NCBI GenBank assembly: GCA_018900995.1
Contig: JAHIFH010000043.1
Coordinates: 1-18,850 of the forward strand
Origin: Patescibacteria group bacterium
Lineage (GTDB): Bacteria; Patescibacteriota; Microgenomatia; PFEM01; JAHIFH01
DNA: 18,850 nt
Direction of reading: 5' to 3'
How positions within the stretch are numbered: position 1 is the stretch's first letter; every line of letters begins with the position of its first letter. Shown here piece after piece: positions 1-5,734 of the stretch. Both the position numbers and the translations under genes were made by a program. The notes under the pieces were generated by a model. The model ran no database searches, was not told the DNA's origin, and saw nothing but the letters and a program-made list of their open reading frames with translations.

Positions 1-342
1 AACGGACGAGGTAATTAGATGAGGAATCTCTCCCCTTTTTTCTTTTTGCCATTGGCGGAGGATTGCCTCAGCTAGTCCTTTATGAGCAAGATTGATTGAT
101 TCAGTGGCACAGGAAGTAAAAATAATTTCTTTTGGTTCAGCTCCCAAGGCTTTGGCTACCTTTCCACGAGCCAATTCAACTCCTTCCTTGGCTTTTCTCC
201 CCCAGGAATGTGGCTCTGAGGCATTACCAAACTTGCCTCTAAAATAAGGCTCCATTGCCTTAAAAACCTCCGGGTCAACCGGAGTAGTAGCCGCATTATC
301 GAGATAGACCCTTCGACTTTGCTCAGGGCGAGCTTTTCTCAT
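1..342 (-). CDS. iscS: Cysteine desulfurase (NifS/IscS family), N-terminal part
   Basis: Pyridoxal-phosphate enzyme that takes sulfur from cysteine for Fe-S cluster and thio-tRNA synthesis. Only the first 114 residues are present; the gene runs off position 1, so the PLP lysine and catalytic cysteine loop are not visible. The N-terminus carries the family signature [15 protein letters not shown] (about residues 12-26), followed by [15 protein letters not shown], the N-terminal PLP-fold segment. Start is ATG at 342, overlapping the Rrf2 stop as ATGA, so it is probably translationally coupled. An odd stretch ARPEQSRR (residues 4-11) precedes the usual start of the fold. It is encoded by a palindromic repeat at 309-329 (listed separately). 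Family identification is firm; NifS versus IscS subtype cannot be decided from this fragment. Confidence 0.9.
   Translation of the reverse strand, partial: MRKARPEQSRRVYLDNAATTPVDPEVFKAMEPYFRGKFGNASEPHSWGRKAKEGVELARGKVAKALGAEPKEIIFTSCATESINLAHKGLAEAILRQWQKEKRGEIPHLITSSV
309..329. repeat. Short palindromic repeat copy 1 inside the iscS 5' end
   Basis: The pattern CCCTTCGA-N5-CTCAGGG recurs as CCCTTCGA-N4-CTCAGGG at 5842-5860. The outer CCCT/AGGG ends are complementary. Here it is in frame and contributes the extra N-terminal peptide of the cysteine desulfurase. That it belongs to a dispersed genomic repeat family is inferred from two copies in unrelated contexts. Confidence 0.6.
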
Positions 343-728
343 TTAATTAAATCCGCTAAAGTTTTATCTTCAATTGTTTTTCTGACTTTATCGCCTACTT
401 CTGCCCAAACGTCTTTTTGTCCACAGATAGTAGCTTTCGGGCAACCAAAACAAGCTCCCACTTCAACTGGTCCTTCTAAAATCTCAACAATCTCAGCCAC
501 TGAGACTTTCTCAGGTTTCTTTTTAAGAAAATAGCCCCCGCCTTTGCCTTCTTTAGCCTCAATTAGGCCTGATTTCCGCAAAGGAACAACTACTTGCTCA
601 AGATACTTAAAAGGCAGCTTTTTTTCTTTAGCAACTTGACGCAAAGAAAGAGGGCCCTGGCGATAATTTTTTGCCAAAGAAATCATTAATTCCAAACCGT
701 AATCTGTTTTTTTAGTTAGTCCGAACAC
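339..728 (-). CDS. Rrf2/IscR-like Fe-S-sensing transcriptional regulator
   Basis: 129 residues, a normal Rrf2 length. The N-terminal winged helix-turn-helix covers about residues 1-75 ([33 protein letters not shown], then the wing GKGGGYFL). Three cysteines, C93, C96 and C102 (C-x2-C-x5-C), sit where IscR, NsrR and RirA bind a cluster, though the first gap is shorter than in E. coli IscR. Start is GTG at 728 with AGGAG five bases upstream. It is the first gene of a two-gene operon with the cysteine desulfurase, so it likely senses Fe-S status and represses its own operon, as IscR does. The promoter and an 8-bp inverted repeat lie directly upstream. Confidence 0.88.
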   Translation of the reverse strand: MFGLTKKTDYGLELMISLAKNYRQGPLSLRQVAKEKKLPFKYLEQVVVPLRKSGLIEAKEGKGGGYFLKKKPEKVSVAEIVEILEGPVEVGACFGCPKATICGQKDVWAEVGDKVRKTIEDKTLADLIK

Positions 729-731
729 AAT

Positions 732-756
732 AACTCCTACTGTTTACATAGGAGTT
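732..756 (-). promoter_or_regulatory. Inverted repeat: possible Rrf2 operator and SD-masking hairpin
   Basis: Perfect 8-bp arms AACTCCTA / TAGGAGTT separated by 9 bases, 25 bp in total. One arm touches the -10 box and the other contains the AGGAG ribosome binding site of the Rrf2 gene. It could be a DNA operator (IscR-type sites are about this size) or an mRNA hairpin hiding the ribosome site. Confidence 0.55.
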
Positions 757-781
757 TATAGCGAAATTAAGGGTTTGTCAA
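755..781 (-). promoter_or_regulatory. Promoter of the rrf2-iscS operon
   Basis: -35 TTGACA at 781-776 and -10 TATAAA at 760-755 with a 15-bp spacer (or TAAACT two bases further on, giving 17 bp). The -35 box overlaps the stop codon of the glycoside hydrolase gene upstream. Confidence 0.6.
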
Positions 782-1797
782 GAAGAGAAAAATTCTTTCC
801 CCTTCTCCCACATTTCTGGCCTGCCTTCAAGCAGCTCTTTGTACCACCATTCCACTCCCCAAAAATATATCCTCTCCACCCCGCCGATTTTTTTAATGAT
901 TTCATAATACTCTTGAAGAAGTGCTGGAGTAGCTGTTTTCTCAATCTCCTCTCGACTAAGTTCGTTAATTGGTTTTGGTCCATAAGGTTCAGCCTGGAAC
1001 TCAACAATCCAAAATTGTTTACCTAAACGAATAGCTTCCCCTCGCTCAATAGCAATATTTCTTAAAGAAAAAATACCTTGGTCATAAGCGCTGACATAAC
1101 CACGAATTAATTTATGCCAACATCGAGGATAAAAACTAACACCAATGATATCGATTTTAGGTACTAAACCTCGCCAATAAGGGCGCAAAAAAATCTCGCC
1201 CCCAAAAGTAAGAAGAATTGGTTTGTTTTGAGAATCATTGACTTTAACTATCTCGATTTCCCTAGCCACAAAAGAAGAGCTCAGCTTTCGGCACCAAAAT
1301 CGCAATACATCCAAGGGTTCATTTTCCACTTGCCAAGCTTCAATATTCTCATACTGAGAGAAATGCTTAATCCCTTCTTCTAAAAAGGAAAGAACTGCCT
1401 CCTCAAACTCTTTCTGATTCAAATCTTTTGCCCAGTCAGGCGGATAGCACTCAGGGCGATGAAAGGAACGATAACCTATCTCCAAAACCACTGGTGTGTC
1501 TTGTTTCTTCGCTTCCTCAATCTGCCAATCGACTATGGCAAAATCAAACTCTCCCTTCTCTTTCTCTGTTTCCATCCAAAAAACAGGCAGGCGAACACTT
1601 TTAGGTTTTAGCTCATCAAGAAGAAATAAATAGGTTTCTTGCCAATCTAAGCCCAAATTTGTTGCGTGGCGGTGGCTAAAAGAAAAGCCAAATTCAGGCT
1701 CAATTTTTTTTTCAACAATCCATCTTCTGGGTAGAATAAAAAGGCAAACAAAAAGAAGAAATAAAATTAAAAAAATAAGAAAAAATCCGCGCTTCAT
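778..1797 (-). CDS. Membrane-anchored glycoside hydrolase, clan A-like TIM barrel
   Basis: 339 residues from ATG at 1797. Residues about 4-24 form an uncleaved signal anchor or signal peptide (FFLIFLILFLLFVCLFIL). The rest reads as a (beta/alpha)8 glycosidase: SVRLPVFWMETEKEKGEFDF near residue 70, then WQVENEP near 157-162 with the Asn-Glu pair expected for the acid/base, and WIVEFQAEP near 264-272 with a Glu at the nucleophile position. Conserved aromatics occur near the end (YFWGVEWW). The substrate cannot be told from sequence; GH5/GH39-like families are the nearest resemblance. No Shine-Dalgarno precedes the start; instead an extended -10 lies 9 bases upstream. An alternative TTG start is one codon earlier (1800). 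Confidence 0.75.
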   Translation of the reverse strand: MKRGFFLIFLILFLLFVCLFILPRRWIVEKKIEPEFGFSFSHRHATNLGLDWQETYLFLLDELKPKSVRLPVFWMETEKEKGEFDFAIVDWQIEEAKKQDTPVVLEIGYRSFHRPECYPPDWAKDLNQKEFEEAVLSFLEEGIKHFSQYENIEAWQVENEPLDVLRFWCRKLSSSFVAREIEIVKVNDSQNKPILLTFGGEIFLRPYWRGLVPKIDIIGVSFYPRCWHKLIRGYVSAYDQGIFSLRNIAIERGEAIRLGKQFWIVEFQAEPYGPKPINELSREEIEKTATPALLQEYYEIIKKIGGVERIYFWGVEWWYKELLEGRPEMWEKGKEFFSS

Positions 1798-1806
1798 CAA
1801 TCTGAA

Positions 1807-1815
1807 TTATTACCA
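1807..1815 (-). promoter_or_regulatory. Extended -10 element placing the transcript start near ATG 1797
   Basis: Reads TGGTAATAA on the minus strand, ending 9 bases before ATG. With the usual about 7-base distance to the transcription start, the mRNA would have almost no leader. No convincing -35 box is visible. Confidence 0.4.
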
Positions 1816-1824
1816 AATCTTTTA

Positions 1825-2481
1825 TTACTCTTCAGGAGTTTGTTTTCCACTGGCATTCTGACAGCGATTAGCAGGGTCACTGCATTGGCCGTCACATGTC
1901 GAGTCGTCTCCATAAATTACCGGACATTCACTCAACCATGGATCTTCATAAGGTTCACATGACCCTTCTGTTCCCCCACCCGGGGCGCAAACAAAAGCAC
2001 CGCCGCAGTTCTGGTAAATCTGGGTATTGGTACTGGCCACTCCGTAATTATAGTCGCATTCGGTCTTGCTTGGACCACAACCTTGACGACAGTGAATTTT
2101 ATCAATAATCGGGTCAGCGGTATTCTCCAAATTAGTAAAAAGCCGAAACCATTGGCTACACTTCCCCCCTCCTTTCTTGGTCCGAACATAAACATAAGGC
2201 TCACCATCCAGATCACAAGGAAAGTTACTCAAATAGCTCTCTCCATCAACACCAAAATCTTCTCCACACTCAAGCAATTCTTGAGGAAAACAATCATTAT
2301 CAAAATAATAATCATAGAGGGCAGTTTTGATTCTCTGAAAATCGGATTTTCGGCGAGCATCTCTGGCTTTTTTTAATTGGGTTGGAACAGCAATAAAAGC
2401 AGTAATGGCTAATAAAGCAAGAAGCCCAAGCACAACTAACAGCTCAATAATGGTAAAGCCCTTTTTTTTAATTAGCCCCAT
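1825..2481 (-). CDS. Type IV prepilin-like protein, cysteine-rich
   Basis: 218 residues. The short basic leader MGLIKKKG is followed by FTIIELLVVLGLLALLAITA: the prepilin peptidase site is after Gly8, with the mature Phe1 and conserved Glu5, then a hydrophobic assembly helix. The downstream ARDARRKSDFQRIKTALYDYYFDN matches the helix of GspG/PilE-like pseudopilins. The C-terminal half is unusual, with about 14 cysteines in Gly/Ser/Pro-rich sequence, suggesting several disulfides in a surface domain. Exported and assembled by a type IV pilus machine encoded elsewhere. Start is ATG 2481. No good ribosome site is visible. Confidence 0.85.
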   Translation of the reverse strand: MGLIKKKGFTIIELLVVLGLLALLAITAFIAVPTQLKKARDARRKSDFQRIKTALYDYYFDNDCFPQELLECGEDFGVDGESYLSNFPCDLDGEPYVYVRTKKGGGKCSQWFRLFTNLENTADPIIDKIHCRQGCGPSKTECDYNYGVASTNTQIYQNCGGAFVCAPGGGTEGSCEPYEDPWLSECPVIYGDDSTCDGQCSDPANRCQNASGKQTPEE

Positions 2482-2505
2482 TTCGAGTTTACGAGAAACA
2501 AGGTT

Positions 2506-2523
2506 CTCCCGAAATTTCGGGAG
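2506..2523. repeat. 18-bp perfect palindrome upstream of the prepilin gene
   Basis: CTCCCGAAATTTCGGGAG is fully self-complementary and flanked on both sides by the same short word GGTTCT. It falls between a TATAAT-like box (2534-2539) and the prepilin start, so it would form a stem in the leader or bind a dimeric protein. Function is unknown. Confidence 0.5.
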
Positions 2524-2563
2524 GTTCTTATTTATTATAATAGCAAACTGTCAAGGGAAAGTC

Positions 2564-2644
2564 CTACTTCATCGGCTGCAAGGTGAAACACCGCCGCTCC
2601 TGCGGAGCAGAAGTAGCGCAGCCACGAATGAAGCCGGAGGCTTC
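2564..2644. repeat. GC-rich structured intergenic element
   Basis: Complementary pairs: CTACTTC (2564-2570) with GAAGTAG (2610-2616); GGCTGC (2574-2579) with GCAGCC (2618-2623), which crosses the first pair in pseudoknot order; GCTCC/GGAGC (2596-2608); and GAAGCC/GGCTTC (2630-2644). It is clearly more GC-rich than its surroundings. It could be a dispersed repeat, an RNA structure or both. No reading frame is convincing. Confidence 0.4.
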
Positions 2645-2730
2645 AATAGCCAACTATATCGCCTAAAGGAGACTCTGGAAGCTCTGGTTTTTGGAAGATT
2701 TCTTGGCAATTTTCTCTTAATTGGTCAGTT

Positions 2731-2931
2731 TTATTTTCCAGGTCTCTTTTTTTGGAGAAAAGTAAAAAAGTTGTAGCCAATTGAAACAACAAAAGCCAAA
2801 GCCAAAAGTAAAATCAAACTAAAAAACACCGGCTCTTCAACGCCAAATAAGCCATAAACGGCGTTATGTAAAATCGAAGAAAGCACCGCTCCACCAAGTA
2901 AAAAAAGAGATATTTTTATCTGCTTTCTCAT
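2731..2931 (-). CDS. Small two-helix membrane protein of unknown function
   Basis: 66 residues, not recognised. Two hydrophobic segments (about 6-27 and 36-58) end in the basic tail QKKRPGK, suggesting a hairpin in the membrane with the C-terminus inside. Start ATG 2931 has a GAGGTGAGG ribosome site that lies across the end of the preceding gene at 2942, so the two are an operon pair. The good ribosome site and tight spacing support a real gene. Confidence 0.6.
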   Translation of the reverse strand: MRKQIKISLFLLGGAVLSSILHNAVYGLFGVEEPVFFSLILLLALAFVVSIGYNFFTFLQKKRPGK

Positions 2932-2941
2932 CTACCTCACC

Positions 2942-3499
2942 TCACTCTCCACCCATCATCTGCTCCATGCTCATAAAATTAACCTCGGCTGGGGGGTTAA
3001 ACATTGAGTCAGGGACAATTGCTGGTTCACAGTTATACTCATAATCAGGCATCTCTGCGGTTATCTCCTCTGGGGTCATTGCCTCTTCTTCTCCTTCTTC
3101 AACCTCCTCGCCTTCTTCAGGTTCAAAGCACATCTTAAACCCCTGGGTTTCACCCTCTTGCCAAGTATAAGTGCAGTTATCAACCATAATAGAATGTGCC
3201 TTCTCACCAGCCTGGGTCACTTCGGTGCGGACTTTGCTGTCCTTAATGTAAGAAATAGCAAAATTATTCTCATCCTTCTCCCACGTACACTTCATTGACT
3301 GACCTAGAATTAAGGCATCTTTGAGCTTGCCAACAAAACCTTCTTCGGTTGGAACTTGTTCCGCTGGGGCTTGTTCGCCAACCTCGCTTGGAACTGTGGG
3401 AATTGAGACTTGCTTACCCTTGCCTAAAAACCACCAACCACCAATCACTAAACCAACAACCACCACCACACCTAGAATAATCAAAGGTAAATTTTTCAT
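2942..3499 (-). CDS. Membrane-anchored acidic protein of unknown function
   Basis: 185 residues from ATG 3499, chosen because AGGGGGTG lies just upstream and the hydrophobic segment then begins at residue 4. One N-terminal membrane helix (about 4-28), a Pro/Glu linker (about 34-52), then a soluble domain with MKCTW, a DNCTYTW-like segment and KMCFEPEE, and a Glu-rich stretch (about 130-145). The paired cysteines suggest an exported disulfide-bonded domain. It resembles an anchored protein type common in CPR genomes, but I cannot assign a family or function. In the operon it follows the RRM gene by 28 bases and precedes the small membrane protein. Confidence 0.65.
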   Translation of the reverse strand: MKNLPLIILGVVVVVGLVIGGWWFLGKGKQVSIPTVPSEVGEQAPAEQVPTEEGFVGKLKDALILGQSMKCTWEKDENNFAISYIKDSKVRTEVTQAGEKAHSIMVDNCTYTWQEGETQGFKMCFEPEEGEEVEEGEEEAMTPEEITAEMPDYEYNCEPAIVPDSMFNPPAEVNFMSMEQMMGGE

Positions 3500-3527
3500 T
3501 TTCTCACCCCCTCTCTTGTCAAACAAA

Positions 3528-3794
3528 TTATTGACGTTCTTCTCTAGGTTCTCTAGGACGAGCCTCATTAACAACTATACTTCGCTCCTGAAAATCTTTT
3601 CCATTAAACATCTCAATTGCTTTTTTCGCTTCTTCATCAGTACTCATCTCAACAAAGCCAAATCCTTTTGAGCGGCCAGAATACCGATCAGTAATCACTG
3701 CTGCGCTAACGACTTTACCTGCCTGAGAAAACAGCTCTGTCAATTGATCACCAGTGACATCATAGTTAAGATTGCCAACATAAAGCTTATTCAA
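3528..3794 (-). CDS. RRM-domain RNA-binding protein
   Basis: 88 residues, a single RNA-recognition motif like those of cyanobacterial Rbp proteins. RNP2 is LYVGNL at residues 4-9 and RNP1 is KGFGFVEM at about 43-50, followed by an Arg/Glu tail (PREPREERQ). I chose TTG at 3794: the strong AAGGAGG overlaps the upstream in-frame GTG at 3803 and sits eight bases before this TTG, giving MNKLYVGNL. It probably binds single-stranded RNA, perhaps as a cold-induced chaperone. It has a 90-nt leader containing a small hairpin (3814-3828) and heads the operon with the two membrane proteins downstream. Confidence 0.9.
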   Translation of the reverse strand: MNKLYVGNLNYDVTGDQLTELFSQAGKVVSAAVITDRYSGRSKGFGFVEMSTDEEAKKAIEMFNGKDFQERSIVVNEARPREPREERQ

Positions 3795-3883
3795 TTTTTT
3801 CACCTCCTTTCAAATCGCATTAGACGCGACAAAATACGGAAGCTTCTTTGGAAATCTGTCTGGAGACCAAAAGAGAGCTATCC

Positions 3884-3912
3884 AAAATATTAACAACAAT
3901 AGATTTTAACAA
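3884..3912 (-). promoter_or_regulatory. Possible promoter of the RRM-protein operon
   Basis: TTGTTA (3912-3907), a 17-bp spacer, then TATTTT (3889-3884). It would give a leader of about 85 nt before the TTG start at 3794. The match is moderate. Confidence 0.35.
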
Positions 3913-3920
3913 AAAGTAAT

Positions 3921-4093
3921 CTATTCTTCAACTACATAAGTTCCGGCAATCTTATCGTGCCACCCTTGATTTTCATTGCCTTTTTACTAACCGTCTGACC
4001 ATTCCAATTCACCCAAAGCAAAATTGAATAAAGGGCACTGGCTAAAAGGAAAGCGGTGCCCTTTAGAAAGCACCGCTTTTCATTGGGAGGCAT
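3921..4093 (-). pseudogene. Decayed RDD-family membrane protein gene
   Basis: The minus strand holds two pieces of one RDD protein in different frames. From 4093 one frame gives AFLLASALYSILLW then NWNGQTVSKKAMKIK, the middle of an RDD domain (membrane helix followed by the GQT-GK motif). It then shifts frame, and the next frame gives NQGWHDKIAGTYVVEE with a stop at 3921, the typical RDD C-terminus. The segment normally between them (roughly 45-60 residues) and the N-terminus with the Arg-Asp-Asp motif are missing, so the gene is truncated and frameshifted. A 53-codon frame (4093-3932) remains open but ends in out-of-frame residues and is unlikely to be functional. Confidence 0.6.
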
Positions 4094-4135
4094 TTATTTC
4101 TTTTTACTACCTCCTTTTTTCTTTTTTTTGGCCAC
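4094..4135 (-). other. Tiny Lys-rich reading frame
   Basis: GTG at 4135 opens 13 codons reading MAKKKKKGGSKKK and stops at TAA 4094, immediately followed by the ATG of the RDD remnant. A G-rich stretch lies upstream. It may be a microprotein or chance. Confidence 0.2.
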
Positions 4136-4160
4136 AATTCCCCACCCCCCTTCAGGTACT

Positions 4161-4196
4161 AAAAAAGACCCTCTTAAGAAATTTATTAAGGGTCTT
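4161..4196 (-). terminator. Intrinsic terminator of the candidate small RNA
   Basis: Arms AAGACCC/GGGTCTT with an inner TTAA/TTAA pairing, followed on the minus strand by a run of T (forward A run 4161-4166). Confidence 0.6.
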
Positions 4197-4258
4197 GAAT
4201 TTTAAAACCAGAATTTATTAAATTTTTGGGCACGTTTTAGGTTTATTTTTAAACCTAA
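4161..4258 (-). ncRNA. Candidate small RNA or attenuated leader
   Basis: A strong promoter (4264-4292) predicts a start near 4257. The RNA begins with a hairpin with 10-bp arms (TTTAGGTTTA/TAAACCTAAA at 4236-4259), continues through an A/T-rich linker and ends at an intrinsic terminator (4161-4196), giving about 95 nt. No protein is encoded. It could be a stand-alone RNA, or the leader of the gene whose remnant is the RDD pseudogene, with a regulated terminator. Confidence 0.4.
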
Positions 4259-4263
4259 ACTTT

Positions 4264-4292
4264 ATATAAAACTATTTGAAAACTTTTGTCAA
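4264..4292 (-). promoter_or_regulatory. Consensus-like promoter facing the candidate small RNA
   Basis: -35 TTGACA (4292-4287), a 17-bp spacer and -10 TTATAT (4269-4264) on the minus strand. It is among the best promoter matches in the window, yet no intact gene follows it. Confidence 0.55.
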
Positions 4293-4322
4293 GATATCAA
4301 AATATATCAATTGTAAATAAAC

Positions 4323-4361
4323 AAAAAAGCCCACTAAATCGGGCTTTTCTATTCCTAGCTC
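4323..4361. repeat. 39-bp direct repeat, copy A (contains a bidirectional terminator)
   Basis: Identical over 39 bases to 5661-5699. The hairpin GCCC-N8-GGGC is flanked by A6 and T4, so it can terminate in both directions. The two copies flank the PsbP-like gene. Copy A is followed by a stretch (4362-4390) that loosely resembles a tRNA 3' end with TTCGAA, as if a tRNA once stood here too. Confidence 0.7.
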
Positions 4362-4498
4362 GCCCGATGGGACGATTTTCGAACTTTTGAGTGGGTCAAC
4401 CTGGTTGAAAGCCCAGAAGAAACACTATCAAAAACGCAACAATTGTTAACTTTTTCTTAATCCTTACTCCATTGTGGATGAGGTCAGAACTAGTTTTG

Positions 4499-4507
4499 TG
4501 ATATACT
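4499..4507 (+). promoter_or_regulatory. Extended -10 directly upstream of GTG 4514
   Basis: TGATATACT (TG-n-TATACT) ends six bases before the start codon, so transcription should begin at or next to the GTG. There is no ribosome binding site, consistent with a leaderless mRNA. Confidence 0.55.
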
Positions 4508-4513
4508 CAGATT

Positions 4514-5644
4514 GTGGAAGAAAAACCTCAACAAGAAACTACTCAAATTGAGACTACCCCAGAGGAAGAGGTTCCTTTTACTCCTGAAGTTCCAGAAGAA
4601 ACAGAGAAAAGATGGGTTAAACCGTTAATTTTTTCAATTCTAGGACTATTGGTTGCCGCTGGCCTTGTCTTTGGGGGTTACAAATTAGCCCAAATCCGCC
4701 AAGTTCAACTTCAGCCAACTCCGACTCCTGTGGTAGTCCCTACCCCAACCCCGGAACCCACCGCAGACTGGAAGATTTATACGAATACAAAATATGGATA
4801 TTCGATTAAATATCCTAGCGAGTGGACCGTAGAGGCGATGGTTGGCATACCAGTAGAAACCTTTGAAGAACCAGTAATTAGCGGCCCTCCAAACGCAGAT
4901 ATTCAAGGACAAATGTTTATTGAAGTTAGGCTTAAGGATGAGAGGAATACCCCTAAAGAGGCCTTTGAAAAAGAAAGGTCCTTAGGGGGTATTTTAGAAA
5001 CAATTACCGAGGAGACTACAACCTTCGCTGGTTATGATGCTTACAAAACCACCGTAAGATACAAGCAAGAAGGCTACAAATATGGGGTAGTGACCAAAGC
5101 TATCTATTTAATCAAGGATGATTATCTACACAAAATTTTCTATTCAGAGTGGCACAGAGCAAAAGATATTCAGTCTCTTGATGACTGGACTATAGGCGCT
5201 ACATTTGACCTCATGCTCTCGACATTTAAGTTTTTAGAGGAAACAAAGGGATGGCAAACTTATATGAGTAGTGAATATAAACTCAGTTTTAAATACCCCA
5301 CAGACTTTACAATCGAAGAAAACCTCGTTCCCACAAGTAACTACCTCCAAGTCATAGTAAACAAAAATAAACAAGACTCGTTCAATATAAAAGCAAGTAA
5401 AGATTATCTGCCAGCAGACGTCACATATTTTCTTGATACACCCGCAATTGGACAGCAAACAATAGGCGATAATACATGGGCAACATACTCTTTACCTGAA
5501 GGATATGGCTTGCCTGAGGGTACATCTCCTATATATGGCCTTCAGTTAGAGAAAAATGGCATCCTTTATACCCTATTCTTCGACCAAACCGAAGTTACTA
5601 GCACGCAGAACAGAATTCTCTCCACCCTTAAATTTATAGACTAA
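4514..5644 (+). CDS. Membrane-anchored protein with two PsbP-like domains
   Basis: 376 residues. An acidic cytoplasmic head (1-33) leads to one membrane helix (about 36-58), a Pro/Thr linker (about 68-84, PTPTPVVVPTPTPEPT), then two related exported domains. Domain one starts with YTNTKYGYSIKYPSEW (about 89-104) and domain two with YMSSEYKLSFKYPTDF (about 250-265). Both share the Y-x-K-YP pattern of PsbP-like or MOG1-type alpha/beta domains and end with TFKFL or TLKFID. The two domains probably arose by duplication. Function is unknown; an extracytoplasmic binding role is a guess. It is the only plus-strand gene between 1 and 17 kb and is flanked by the 39-bp direct repeats. Confidence 0.75.
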   Translation: MEEKPQQETTQIETTPEEEVPFTPEVPEETEKRWVKPLIFSILGLLVAAGLVFGGYKLAQIRQVQLQPTPTPVVVPTPTPEPTADWKIYTNTKYGYSIKYPSEWTVEAMVGIPVETFEEPVISGPPNADIQGQMFIEVRLKDERNTPKEAFEKERSLGGILETITEETTTFAGYDAYKTTVRYKQEGYKYGVVTKAIYLIKDDYLHKIFYSEWHRAKDIQSLDDWTIGATFDLMLSTFKFLEETKGWQTYMSSEYKLSFKYPTDFTIEENLVPTSNYLQVIVNKNKQDSFNIKASKDYLPADVTYFLDTPAIGQQTIGDNTWATYSLPEGYGLPEGTSPIYGLQLEKNGILYTLFFDQTEVTSTQNRILSTLKFID

Positions 5645-5660
5645 ACTTTTCTTCATAACT

Positions 5661-5699
5661 AAAAAAGCCCACTAAATCGGGCTTTTCTATTCCTAGCTC
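5661..5699. repeat. 39-bp direct repeat, copy B; shared terminator
   Basis: Second copy of the repeat at 4323-4361. Its hairpin (GCCC/GGGC, with A6 on one side and T4 on the other) serves both the plus-strand PsbP-like gene and the minus-strand tRNA-Asn. The repeat reaches three bases into the tRNA 3' end. Confidence 0.75.
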
Positions 5700-5734
5700 C
5701 GCGGGTAGGATTCGAACCTACAACCAACTGCTTA

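Noticed and set aside
756..1026. Reading frames of 83 codons on both strands inside the glycoside hydrolase region
   Set aside because: Shadow frames of the real gene with no family resemblance.
2534..2554. TTGACA and TATAAT upstream of the prepilin as a consensus promoter
   Set aside because: The boxes are perfect but only 9 bp apart, too close to work together; each may belong to a different weak promoter.
4030..4079. Two mutually exclusive hairpins (AAAGGGCAC/GTGCCCTTT and AAAGCGGTGC/GCACCGCTTT) that look like an attenuator switch
   Set aside because: They fall within the RDD coding remnant on the other strand, no known riboswitch motif is seen, and there is no gene downstream in the right place. 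Still unexplained.
4024..4221. 65-codon plus-strand reading frame
   Set aside because: Biased, aromatic-rich composition, no ribosome site, and it crosses the RDD remnant and the terminator hairpin in antisense.
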